In this document: positions 18,174 to 25,722 of the stretch, one piece after another
Position numbering within the stretch: position 1 is the stretch's first letter
Layout: the number at the start of each line of letters is the position of its first letter
Assembly (NCBI RefSeq): GCF_010692395.1
Contig: NZ_JAAHHS010000046.1
Coordinates: 1-33,529 of the forward strand
Origin: Moorena sp. SIO3H5
GTDB lineage: Bacteria > Cyanobacteriota > Cyanobacteriia > Cyanobacteriales > Coleofasciculaceae
Direction: 5' to 3'
DNA: 33,529 nucleotides
Program-made: the position numbers and the translations under genes
Notes under the pieces: generated by a model
What the model was told of the DNA's origin: nothing
The model's database searches: none
Seen by the model: the letters and a program-made list of their open reading frames with translations, nothing else

Positions 18174-19532
18174 ATGTCCTCATCACTTAAAAAACAACTC
18201 CTCCGTGGGGCTATTTGGACAGTAGGTGGTTATGGAACAAGTCAGTTTCTGAGACTGGCAAGTAATCTTGTTCTGACCCGCCTGCTTGCACCAGAGTTTT
18301 TCGGCTTAATGGCTCTAGCCAACGTTTTCATCATTGGCTTACGGTTATTCTCCGATGTCGGTATTGGTCCAAGCATCATCCAGAATAAACGTGGGGATGA
18401 CCCAGTTTTTCTCAATACTATCTGGACTATTCAGGTTTGTCGGGGTATTGTGCTGTGGGTGGCTTGTCTGATAATTACTTGGCCGATTGCCCATTTCTAT
18501 AATAACCCGCAGCTGTTATGGCTGATGCCAGTCATTGGTGTGATTCCACTGATTGAGGGATTCAACTCCACTGCTGTGTGGAGCCTCAACCGGCACATGG
18601 CATTTGGCAAAATCATGATGTTTGAGCTGGTGGTGCAATTGTCCGGCCTGATCGTGATGCTTGTTTGGGCTTTTTTCAATCGGACAATCTGGTCTCTTGC
18701 TGCTGGGAATGTAGTGATGGCATTGACCAAAATGATATTGAGTCATTGGTTAATTCCCGGAAAATCAAACCGCTTTACCTGGGAGAAAGAGGCAGCTAAC
18801 AGCATCTTTTCCTTCGGGAAATGGATATTTATTTCAACCGCGCTTACTTTTCTCGCGACCCAAGCCGACCGACTAATTTTAGGCAAATTATTTTCATTTG
18901 AGCTATTGGGGATTTATGGTGTTGCCTTTAATTTAGCATACCTACCTTCTCAGGTAATCTCGGCAATTAGTTCCAAGGTGCTTTTGCCAACGTTTTCTCA
19001 ACTGGCTGACTTGCCTCGGGAAACCTTTCGGATCAAGATTTGGTACAATCGCCAACTTATCCTAGTGGCTGCAGCGTTGATGTTGACAGTCAGTACTGCT
19101 TTTGGAGATGCTGCGATTTTTATCTTATACGATCAGAGGTTTTATCAGGCGGCTTGGATGTTACCAATCCTGACCCTAGGCATCTGGCCTGCATTATTAA
19201 TTGATACCGTTCAGCAATCCCTGATGGCTCTTGGAAAGCCAAACTATAACGCTTACAGTCAATTGGTCAAGAGTATTCATGTTTGTATTGGCATACCCCT
19301 AGGATTTTATCTGATGCAAAGGTGGGACAATGGACCACTCGGAGCAGTACTGGTGATTGCTTTCAATGACATTCTCCCTTATTTTGTAATAACTTATGGT
19401 CTCTGTCGAGAAGGGCTTTCCTTTATTAAGCAAGACCTCTGGGCTACTGCACTACTGTTGACATTACTGATGTGGGTGATTTGGGCTCGATATATGTTGG
19501 GTTTTGGATATCCTATCAGTGGACTTTTTTAA
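18174..19532 (+). CDS. Wzx-type oligosaccharide flippase (MOP superfamily)
   Basis: A 452-residue polytopic protein with about 12-14 hydrophobic segments, close to the usual flippase length. The N-terminus SSLKKQLLRGAIWTVGGYG is followed by LRLASNLVLTRLLAPEFFGL, LFSDVGIGPSIIQNK and TIWTIQVCRGIVLW, the pattern of the WzxC/polysaccharide-synthesis branch of the MOP superfamily. It should move undecaprenyl-linked repeat units to the periplasmic face, where the Wzy-like protein (20540) would polymerise them. A heptamer array begins within three bases of its stop codon. Confidence 0.9.
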   Translation: MSSSLKKQLLRGAIWTVGGYGTSQFLRLASNLVLTRLLAPEFFGLMALANVFIIGLRLFSDVGIGPSIIQNKRGDDPVFLNTIWTIQVCRGIVLWVACLIITWPIAHFYNNPQLLWLMPVIGVIPLIEGFNSTAVWSLNRHMAFGKIMMFELVVQLSGLIVMLVWAFFNRTIWSLAAGNVVMALTKMILSHWLIPGKSNRFTWEKEAANSIFSFGKWIFISTALTFLATQADRLILGKLFSFELLGIYGVAFNLAYLPSQVISAISSKVLLPTFSQLADLPRETFRIKIWYNRQLILVAAALMLTVSTAFGDAAIFILYDQRFYQAAWMLPILTLGIWPALLIDTVQQSLMALGKPNYNAYSQLVKSIHVCIGIPLGFYLMQRWDNGPLGAVLVIAFNDILPYFVITYGLCREGLSFIKQDLWATALLLTLLMWVIWARYMLGFGYPISGLF

Positions 19533-19534
19533 AA

Positions 19535-19611
19535 CAGGGAACAGGGAGTAGGGAGCAGGGAGCAGGGAGCAGGGAGCAGGGAGCAGGGAGCAGGGAGCAG
19601 GGAGCAGGGAA
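19535..19611 (+). repeat. Heptanucleotide tandem array, 11 units
   Basis: Eleven consecutive 7-base units run from 19535 to 19611; the central seven (19556-19604... with their neighbours) are identical CAGGGAG copies and the outer ones vary at one or two bases (CAGGGAA, TAGGGAG). It begins 2 bases after the flippase stop codon. Arrays like this match the short tandemly repeated repetitive (STRR) heptamers known from filamentous cyanobacteria. It creates a chance open frame with a REQGAGS repeat, which I do not regard as a gene. Confidence 0.9.
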
Positions 19612-19682
19612 TAAAAATCATCACAATCTATTAATAATTACTAGTCTTAATTATTAAGAATACCAAAATAAATAAACAACTA

Positions 19683-20489
19683 ATGGATAACAAAATGGAT
19701 TCAAAATTAAACTATTGCCTAGACCCGGAAAAGTTAACTAACTTTGCGAAGGATCATTGTGAAGCCTATGCCCAGGCTGAGCCATTCCCACACATTATCA
19801 TGGATAACTTCTTTCCAGAAGAGATTCTAGAGAATATTCTGAATGAGTTTCCTAAAGCTGATGAAATCGATTGGCAAAAATTTGAGGCTGCACCAGAAAA
19901 AAAACTGGCCTCAAAATCGGAAATACAAATGGGAGAGTACACCCGATTTTTTCTGTATCAGCTCAATTCATCAACTTTCATTAATTTTTTAGAAACCTTA
20001 ACTGGCATTGATGGAATTATCCCTGATCCTCATTTTGTTGGTGGTGGCTTGCATCAGATCGAAAAAGGTGGTTACTTGAAAATCCATGCTGATTTCAATC
20101 GCCATACAAAATTGCACCTTGACCGCCGCTTAAATCTTCTGATCTATCTCAACAAAGATTGGGAAGAAGACTATGGTGGTTATTTTGAAATGTGGGATCA
20201 AGAGATGACAAAGTCTCAGAAAAAAATTCTCCCCGTCTTCAACCGATGTGTCATATTCAGTACTACAGATTTTTCCTATCACGGACATCCTGAGCCATTA
20301 ACTTGTCCAGAAGGAAGGACTCGGAAATCCTTGGCACTTTACTACTACAGCAATGGCAGACCAGCTGAAGAGCTTTCTAAGGGTGGCGATCACTCTACAT
20401 TATTTAGGGCTCGACCAGGAGAAAACATACAAGTTAAAAAATCTCCAGTAACCAAAGTCAAGAAATTTCTGAATAACTTAATGAGTTAA
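19683..20489 (+). CDS. 2OG-Fe(II) dioxygenase (prolyl-4-hydroxylase-like)
   Basis: A 268-residue protein with a jelly-roll dioxygenase core. The iron triad is visible: His135 and Asp137 in LKIHADFNRH, and the distal histidine in FSYHGHPEPL (His200 or His202). An arginine for 2-oxoglutarate lies in GRTRKSLALYYYS (Arg212 or Arg214). The front part, FPHIIMDNFFPEEILENIL, is typical of the 2OG-FeII_Oxy_3/P4Hc group found in sugar-locus genes. It should be soluble and cytosolic and need Fe(II), 2-oxoglutarate and oxygen. The substrate is unknown: hydroxylation of a sugar or of a protein is possible. A second start at 19695 would shorten it by four residues. Confidence 0.82.
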   Translation: MDNKMDSKLNYCLDPEKLTNFAKDHCEAYAQAEPFPHIIMDNFFPEEILENILNEFPKADEIDWQKFEAAPEKKLASKSEIQMGEYTRFFLYQLNSSTFINFLETLTGIDGIIPDPHFVGGGLHQIEKGGYLKIHADFNRHTKLHLDRRLNLLIYLNKDWEEDYGGYFEMWDQEMTKSQKKILPVFNRCVIFSTTDFSYHGHPEPLTCPEGRTRKSLALYYYSNGRPAEELSKGGDHSTLFRARPGENIQVKKSPVTKVKKFLNNLMS

Positions 20490-20539
20490 GTTAGGAATTT
20501 ATCAAACAACTCTGTTCACGTTTATGCCCAAAAAAGCCA

Positions 20540-21955
20540 ATGAGTTTTTTAGTCCCCATCGTCATGTTCGGCTGGATTCCAGTTGTCCTTTATCTGTTCA
20601 TGAGAATTCCAGCTAAGCGGGCAGTCATTGTGAGTTTCATCGTAGCATGGCTATTCCTACCCGTAGCAGAATTTGGTTTGCCTGGTCTACCTGACTATAC
20701 TAAGATGTCGGCAACTTGCTACGGTATTTTGTTGGCTACGTTTATATACGATGTTGGGCGTTTTAGCTCCTTTAAATTCAGCTGGATTGACTTGCCCATT
20801 CTGATTTGGTGCCTATGTCCATTGGCTTCATCTATTACGAATGGGTTGGGGGCTTACGATGGGTTCTCTACTGTTTTGACGCAAACTTTGACCTGGGGAG
20901 TACCTTATTTTCTCGGTCGGATCTATCTCAATAACTTGAGTGGATTACGTGAATTGGCAATTGGCATTTTCATGGGCGGGTTGGTATATGTTCCCCTATG
21001 TTTGTACGAAACTCGCTTTAGTCCGCAGCTCCATAGGATATTTTACGGCTTCTATGCTCATCCTGACTTTTCCCAAACAATGCGTTACGGGGGATGGAGA
21101 CCGTCAGTATTTATGATCCACGGTTTGTCAGTCGGTCTGTGGATGATGGCAGCTAGTTTAGTGGGAATTTGGCTATGGCACACTGGGGTGATCAAAGAAC
21201 TCTGGAATATTCCCATGAAGTGGCTGGTAGCTGCGTTGTTGATCACATTTATATTGTGCAAATCTACTGGTGCTTATTTCTTACTACTGTTGGGAGTTAG
21301 CATCTTGTTTTTTGGCAAGTATTTTCGCACTGCTTTGCCAGTCTTTATCCTAATTGGGCTTATTTGTTCTTACTTATACATTAACTCACAGACTGACACC
21401 TACGTTAGTGATCAGATTATCTCTAATGTATCGAATATAGTTCCTGAAGAGCGTCTCCAATCCTTAGAGTTTAGATTTAATAATGAAGAGTTACTTGTAG
21501 ATAAAGCACGGGAACGGATCGTGTTTGGCTGGGGAGGATGGGGAAGAAGTCTGATCTTTAATGACAACGGTGACCTCGTTACGATTCCAGATAGTTTGTG
21601 GATTCTTGCTTTTGGTGAAACCGGCACCGTTGGACTAGCCAGCCTGACCACATCCTTACTAATGCCCGTGTTGACTATGTTTTGGTTCCGTTGTCCAGCG
21701 GACTTGTGGTCAAAGCGGCAAGCTTCACCAGTGGCGGTGCTGACCGTGGCTGTAACCTTGTACATGGTGGAATTTTTGGTTAATGCCCATGTTAATCCAG
21801 TCTTTGTATTGGCTTGTGGAGGACTATCAGGATTGGTGGTCGCAGAACCTACAACTAATAAGGTTAAAAAAGTCCCGGCATTGGCAGCCCAACGTTCTCG
21901 TAATCAAAATCGTAATCAAAATCGTAATCAACGAAGACAAGTTCAACGGAATTAG
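20540..21955 (+). CDS. Wzy/O-antigen-ligase-like polysaccharide polymerase
   Basis: A 471-residue polytopic membrane protein starting MSFLVPIVMFGWIPVVLYLF, with roughly 10-12 hydrophobic segments and one large loop in the second half (about residues 285-345, LVDKARERIVFGWGGWGRS), which is the O-antigen polymerase/ligase layout. Wzy proteins join flipped lipid-linked repeat units in the periplasm. Similarity in this family is low, so the call rests on topology, the conserved-looking loop and position between Wzx and further glycosyltransferases. The C-terminus is a basic, low-complexity tail of about 20 residues built on repeated NQNR (encoded by repeated CGTAATCAAAAT near 21898-21930), probably cytoplasmic. 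Confidence 0.78.
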   Translation: MSFLVPIVMFGWIPVVLYLFMRIPAKRAVIVSFIVAWLFLPVAEFGLPGLPDYTKMSATCYGILLATFIYDVGRFSSFKFSWIDLPILIWCLCPLASSITNGLGAYDGFSTVLTQTLTWGVPYFLGRIYLNNLSGLRELAIGIFMGGLVYVPLCLYETRFSPQLHRIFYGFYAHPDFSQTMRYGGWRPSVFMIHGLSVGLWMMAASLVGIWLWHTGVIKELWNIPMKWLVAALLITFILCKSTGAYFLLLLGVSILFFGKYFRTALPVFILIGLICSYLYINSQTDTYVSDQIISNVSNIVPEERLQSLEFRFNNEELLVDKARERIVFGWGGWGRSLIFNDNGDLVTIPDSLWILAFGETGTVGLASLTTSLLMPVLTMFWFRCPADLWSKRQASPVAVLTVAVTLYMVEFLVNAHVNPVFVLACGGLSGLVVAEPTTNKVKKVPALAAQRSRNQNRNQNRNQRRQVQRN

Positions 21956-22301
21956 GAATCATATATCAGGGAGTAGGGAGTAGGGAATAGGGAATAGGGA
22001 ATAGGGAACAGGGAACAGGGAATAGGGAATATAACACTTAGTAATTGGTTTCAAAAACTATGTGTAAATATGTATAAAATATAGCTATTAAAAACTCTAG
22101 AGTAATTAATTGATACAAAAACTATTAATAGTAATCCTAAATGAATGAGGATGATTTTTTTTACCTACTCCCTACTCCCTACTCCCTACTCCCTACTCCC
22201 TACTCCCTACTCCCTACTCCCTACTCCCTACTCCCTACTCCCTGTTACCTGTTCCCTTTTATGAATAATTTAACTAATAAAATAATCAGCCAAACTTAGT
22301 T
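21956..22301. repeat. Inverted pair of heptamer arrays
   Basis: This 346-base gap contains no gene. AGGGAGT/AGGGAAT/AGGGAAC units occupy about 21969-22029. Eleven perfect CCTACTC units, the complementary orientation, occupy 22164-22240, followed by CCTGTTA and CCTGTTCC at 22241-22256. The two arrays face each other across about 135 bases of AT-rich DNA, so the transcript or single strand could fold into a long imperfect hairpin between the polymerase gene and the next glycosyltransferase gene. Confidence 0.85.
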
Positions 22302-23312
22302 ATGTCTAATGAAGTAAAAAACAATACTCTAAATTCTTTACTTATAGTAATTGTTAACTACAAAACCCCTAGTCTAACTATAGACTGCTTACGGTCTCTA
22401 GGGGATGAAATGCCAGGTTTATCGAATACTAGGGTGGTAGTGGCAGATAATGCGTCTGGGGATGGATCGGCTGTTGCGATTAAAAATGCGATCGCAAACG
22501 AAAACTGGGGTAGTTGGGCATCGGTGATGGCACTAGAGCACAATGGTGGATTTGCTTTTGGCAATAATGCTGTGATCCGCCCAGCCCTGAAGTCTAATCA
22601 GCCACCGGATTATGTGTTGTTGCTCAATCCAGACACCATTGTTCGTCCTAGGGCGATCAAAACCCTGGTGGAATTTATGAGTGACCATCCCCAGGTGGGT
22701 ATTGCTGGCTCTCGCCTAGAAGAGCCTGACAGTACCCCTCAGTGTTCAGCATTTCGGTTTCATACCGTGCTCAGTGAGCTAGATTCTGGTTTGCGTCTCG
22801 GTATCGTATCGACATTATTATCCAAATGGGTAGTTTGGCCACCGATTCCTGACCAACCCTGTCCAACAGATTGGGTAGCTGGGGCAAGTATGATTGTTCG
22901 CCGGGAAGTGTTTGAGCAGGTTGGCCTGATCGATGAAGCGTATTTCATGTATTACGAAGAAATGGACTTTTGCCTGCAAGCCCAGAGAGCTGGCTGGGAA
23001 TGCTGGTATGTCCCTGAAAGTCGCGTAGTCCACTTAGTTGGCCAAAGTTCAGGTGTTACCGATACCAAGCGTCCACCCAAACGCCGACCCCAGTATGTCT
23101 TTGATTCTCGGCGACGGTATTTCCTCAAAAACTATGGTTGGTTTTACGCTGCTCTAGCCGATCATACCTGGGCTTCTAGTTATTTATTGTGGCAATTGCG
23201 CCGAGTAGTTCAAGGTAAACCCAATCTTGAGCCGCCCCACTTACTTAGTGATTTTCTCCGCAATAGTGTGTTTTGTAAAGGTGCTGCTTTTAGTAGTCCG
23301 AAGATTTCGTGA
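22302..23312 (+). CDS. Family GT2 glycosyltransferase, rhamnosyltransferase-like
   Basis: A 336-residue GT-A enzyme of the WbbL/rhamnosyltransferase type. Motifs in order: LLIVIVNYKTPSLTIDCLRSL at the start, VVVADNASGDGSA, LEHNGGFAFGNN, LLLNPDT with Asp111 in the metal-binding position, VAGASMIVRREVFEQVG, and MYYEEMDFCLQAQRAGWECW, which supplies the catalytic base region. No clear membrane helix. It should add one sugar, possibly rhamnose, to the lipid-linked unit; the donor is inferred from family resemblance. A HIP1 site lies in the gene at 22487. It follows the inverted heptamer arrays. Confidence 0.9.
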   Translation: MSNEVKNNTLNSLLIVIVNYKTPSLTIDCLRSLGDEMPGLSNTRVVVADNASGDGSAVAIKNAIANENWGSWASVMALEHNGGFAFGNNAVIRPALKSNQPPDYVLLLNPDTIVRPRAIKTLVEFMSDHPQVGIAGSRLEEPDSTPQCSAFRFHTVLSELDSGLRLGIVSTLLSKWVVWPPIPDQPCPTDWVAGASMIVRREVFEQVGLIDEAYFMYYEEMDFCLQAQRAGWECWYVPESRVVHLVGQSSGVTDTKRPPKRRPQYVFDSRRRYFLKNYGWFYAALADHTWASSYLLWQLRRVVQGKPNLEPPHLLSDFLRNSVFCKGAAFSSPKIS

Positions 23313-23489
23313 TTAGCTTTTAGCTATCAGCTATCAGCTATCAGCTATCAGCTTATGGGCGTGCCACAGGCTAGAAGCCTGTTCTACAAAGCTGATGGAC
23401 TATTCCCGATTCCCGATTCCCGATTCCCGATTCCCTACTCCCTGCTCCCTATTCCCTATTTTTTAAACAACAAACACTAACAACATATT
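23313..23489. repeat. Cluster of three short repeat types
   Basis: AGCTATC units fill about 23321-23353. A perfect palindromic hairpin, ACAGGCT-AGA-AGCCTGT, sits at 23366-23382 and belongs to a GC-richer dispersed repeat. ATTCCCG units followed by ACTCCCT/GCTCCCT/ATTCCCT units fill about 23402-23458. All three lie between two genes of the same strand, so they are part of the transcript if the operon continues. Confidence 0.8.
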
Positions 23490-24077
23490 ATGGTGATGCC
23501 AACAGATTTAACGGCAAATTCTACCCACCCCAAAACCGATAATTTGGGACTTTGGCAACAAATTAAAGAAGATTGGAAAGCCCATGGTTGTGATTGGACT
23601 AAGCCTGGATTTCGGGCTGTGGCGGTGCAGCGGTTTGGAGTCTGGAGAATGAAGATCGAACCGAAGTTACTACGGGCTCCGTTTAGTATTCTCTACCGAG
23701 CATTATATCGTAAAGTTCGTAATACCTATGGCATTGAATTACCTTACACAGTAAAGCTTGGTCGTCGAGTAATTATTGAGCATCAAAGTGGGATTGTGAT
23801 TCATGGAGATTGCACCATTGGTGATGATAGTATCATCCGTCAAGGGGTAACTTTGGGAAATCGTTACTTAGACCGTCCTTTGGATGCGCCCATTTTAGGA
23901 AAAAGTGTCAATGTTGGTGCTGGTGCTAAGATTTTTGGCAAGGTTACTATCGGTAACGGGGCAAATATTGGTGCTAATGCTGTAGTTTTATCTGATGTAC
24001 CTGCTGGGGCAACGGTAGTGGGAATTCCTGCTAAAGTTATTAAGTTGCGTTCTTTAAATGGGAACGGCTCTAGTTGA
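23490..24077 (+). CDS. Serine-acetyltransferase-like hexapeptide acyltransferase
   Basis: A 195-residue enzyme with a left-handed beta-helix. An N-terminal helical part (LWQQIKEDWKAHGCDW, RAVAVQRFGVWRM) is followed by hexapeptide repeats from about residue 95: IEHQSGIVIHGDCTIGD, SIIRQGVTLGN, VGAGAKIFGKVTIGNGANIG, VLSDVPAGATVVGIPAKVI. This is the CysE/serine acetyltransferase-like group often found in exopolysaccharide loci, where members acetylate sugars with acetyl-CoA. O- or N-acetylation of the polymer is therefore likely, and cysteine biosynthesis is less likely from context. A start at 23496 is also possible. Confidence 0.85.
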   Translation: MVMPTDLTANSTHPKTDNLGLWQQIKEDWKAHGCDWTKPGFRAVAVQRFGVWRMKIEPKLLRAPFSILYRALYRKVRNTYGIELPYTVKLGRRVIIEHQSGIVIHGDCTIGDDSIIRQGVTLGNRYLDRPLDAPILGKSVNVGAGAKIFGKVTIGNGANIGANAVVLSDVPAGATVVGIPAKVIKLRSLNGNGSS

Positions 24078-24105
24078 GATGTCAACAAATGAATACTAAC
24101 CACAA

Positions 24106-24711
24106 ATGAACCGTCGCCGCATTCTCAAAACTGGACAGCCTTACAGCTTTAGCCAATATTTTAACCTTCCTTTTACCCTAGAAGATATCTTGGCTGAATT
24201 TGACTGTACCCTTGTGCGATCGCATATCGATCTACCTCGTCAGCCCTTCACTGCAGCTATTGAACCCCTGCTGCACCAACTCCAGCGTAACCGCAAGCGC
24301 ATTGAGCTGATCAACGAAACTGCCCGTCGGGAAGCCCTGATCGCACCAATTCTGTTTGAAGTAGTCGATCTCACTAATCACCGCATTTACATTGAATATT
24401 CCATCGCCGTTAGCGAACACCTGCGGGGAACCTTAGATTATTACATTGCTAACCATAACCTGATTGTGATCGAAGCCAAACAATCTGATCTGGTCAGGGG
24501 CTTCACTCAACTGGCGGTGGAGTTGGTTGCCCTTGATCAGTGGCTCCAGTCTGACCAGAGAATTTTGTACGGCATTGTTACCACCGGAGAAGACTGGCGT
24601 TTCGGTACTTTTAATCGCGTTGAACGTTCCATACAACAAGACCCCAAGCGCTACATCGTCCCAGAAGAGCTAACCGAGTTGCTGGAAATTTTAGTCGGGA
24701 TTATGAATTGA
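24106..24711 (+). CDS. PD-(D/E)XK nuclease-like protein of unknown role
   Basis: A 201-residue protein. Residues with the PD-(D/E)XK spacing are visible: Glu71 in INETARREALIAP, Asp111 in RGTLDYYI and Glu123-x-Lys125 in LIVIEAKQ. The strand order around them fits the restriction-endonuclease-like fold, and the tail (ILYGIVTTGEDWRFGTF) resembles the type I R-subunit and DUF-type nuclease families of cyanobacteria. No membrane segment or DNA-binding domain is seen. It starts 28 bases after the acetyltransferase gene on the same strand, but functionally it belongs with the accessory genes that follow. Activity is inferred, not shown. Confidence 0.6.
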   Translation: MNRRRILKTGQPYSFSQYFNLPFTLEDILAEFDCTLVRSHIDLPRQPFTAAIEPLLHQLQRNRKRIELINETARREALIAPILFEVVDLTNHRIYIEYSIAVSEHLRGTLDYYIANHNLIVIEAKQSDLVRGFTQLAVELVALDQWLQSDQRILYGIVTTGEDWRFGTFNRVERSIQQDPKRYIVPEELTELLEILVGIMN

Positions 24712-24817
24712 AACCATTGCTGAATGCTTACTATGAAATGTACCCCCAAGCCTCACCTAATTGATAAGCGCTATACTAAATGAAGTAAACCATGAAGCAA
24801 ACAAGGTTTTAAAATCT

Positions 24818-25039
24818 ATGGCAAATAATACTCAGAGTCATTTTGCTCCCTACTTAAGACATAGAGGGAACACTGTCGAAGAACAAATTAAACTCAATCA
24901 ACCTGCTCTGGAATGGCTAAGAAAACGCCTTGAAGAGGAAATCACACAAGAAGAAGCTAAAATTCGACAGGAAGATTTAGAGAAATTCAAACAAATTCTT
25001 GATAGTTTTCGCCCAGAAGGCTCTAAGCTATATAGCTAA
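24818..25039 (+). CDS. Probable antitoxin partner of the PIN toxin
   Basis: A 73-residue protein from the ATG at 24818 (MANNTQSHFAPYL); a TTG at 24761 would extend it by 19 residues that look non-coding in character. It is highly charged and helical (LEWLRKRLEEEITQEEAKIRQEDLEKF split over two helices), with no clear DNA-binding fold in view. Its stop codon lies two bases before the ATG of a PIN-domain gene, the usual arrangement of type II antitoxin and toxin. I do not recognise the antitoxin family; the role is inferred from position, size and charge. Confidence 0.6.
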   Translation: MANNTQSHFAPYLRHRGNTVEEQIKLNQPALEWLRKRLEEEITQEEAKIRQEDLEKFKQILDSFRPEGSKLYS

Positions 25040-25041
25040 TA

Positions 25042-25509
25042 ATGATTGTTTTTGTCGATACAGGCGTTTTAGGGTTATTATCTTCTCCCAATGACAAATT
25101 AGAAGCACAACAATGTCAGCAATGGCTTTACTCTCTTTTAGCTAGAGGAGTTTATGTACTGAGTTCTGATTTGTGTGATTATGAAGTTAGAAGAAGTTTA
25201 ATCTTAGATGGCATGAGAAAACCATTACATCAAGGTTTAGCTAATCTTGATGAGCTGGGCAATATCATTGACTTTCTACCGATAACTCAACCGGTTATGC
25301 GTCATGCTGCTCAACTTTGGGCAATGTCTCGCCATCAAGGAATGCCGACCGCTGATGACAAAACTCTTGATAATGATGTGATAATTGCTGCTCAGTGTCA
25401 ACTATTTCAACAAGAAAACTTAGGACAACGTTTAGTTATTGCTACCACTAATGTTAAACATCTAAGTCGTTTCCTTGAGTCTCGACGATGGCAAGATATT
25501 AGATTTTGA
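25042..25509 (+). CDS. PIN-domain toxin (VapC-like ribonuclease)
   Basis: A 155-residue PIN-fold protein. Acidic active-site residues are visible: Asp6 in IVFVDTGVL, Glu48 in CDYEVRRSL, and Asp110/Asp112 in TLDNDVIIAAQ; a final VIATTNVKHLSRF strand completes the fold. PIN toxins of VapBC type cut tRNA or rRNA with Mg2+ and are held inactive by the co-transcribed antitoxin, here most likely the 73-residue product two bases upstream. Target RNA cannot be inferred. The pair lies between a nuclease-like gene and the STAND gene, within what looks like a defence-type island. Confidence 0.82.
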   Translation: MIVFVDTGVLGLLSSPNDKLEAQQCQQWLYSLLARGVYVLSSDLCDYEVRRSLILDGMRKPLHQGLANLDELGNIIDFLPITQPVMRHAAQLWAMSRHQGMPTADDKTLDNDVIIAAQCQLFQQENLGQRLVIATTNVKHLSRFLESRRWQDIRF

Positions 25510-25649
25510 ATTGAGGAATGCGATGTTGCTCTGTATTTTCTGAACTTTATTTCAGCACGATTATTCCCCATGGCACAGGCATCAACTGCATCCTAACACT
25601 GGTTCACTTCACACCCAGTCAGCCTAATCATAATTCCTCTATCCTTGAT

Positions 25650-25721
25650 TAACTCTTGCCTATTGCCTTTTGCCTTTTGCCTCTTATCTGTTCCCTGTTC
25701 CCTGTTCCCTGTTCCCTCTTA
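25650..25721. repeat. Tandem short repeats between convergent genes
   Basis: TTGCCTT-type units (about 25655-25683) are followed by TGTTCCC units (about 25689-25716). They separate the + strand PIN gene from the 3' end of the minus-strand STAND gene. Confidence 0.8.
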
Positions 25722-25722
25722 T

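Noticed and set aside
19472..19657. ORF with a REQGAGS repeat
   Set aside because: It is produced by the heptamer array and overlaps the end of the flippase gene in another frame.
22164..22256. CRISPR-like array
   Set aside because: The units are 7 bases long with no spacers, and no cas gene is present.
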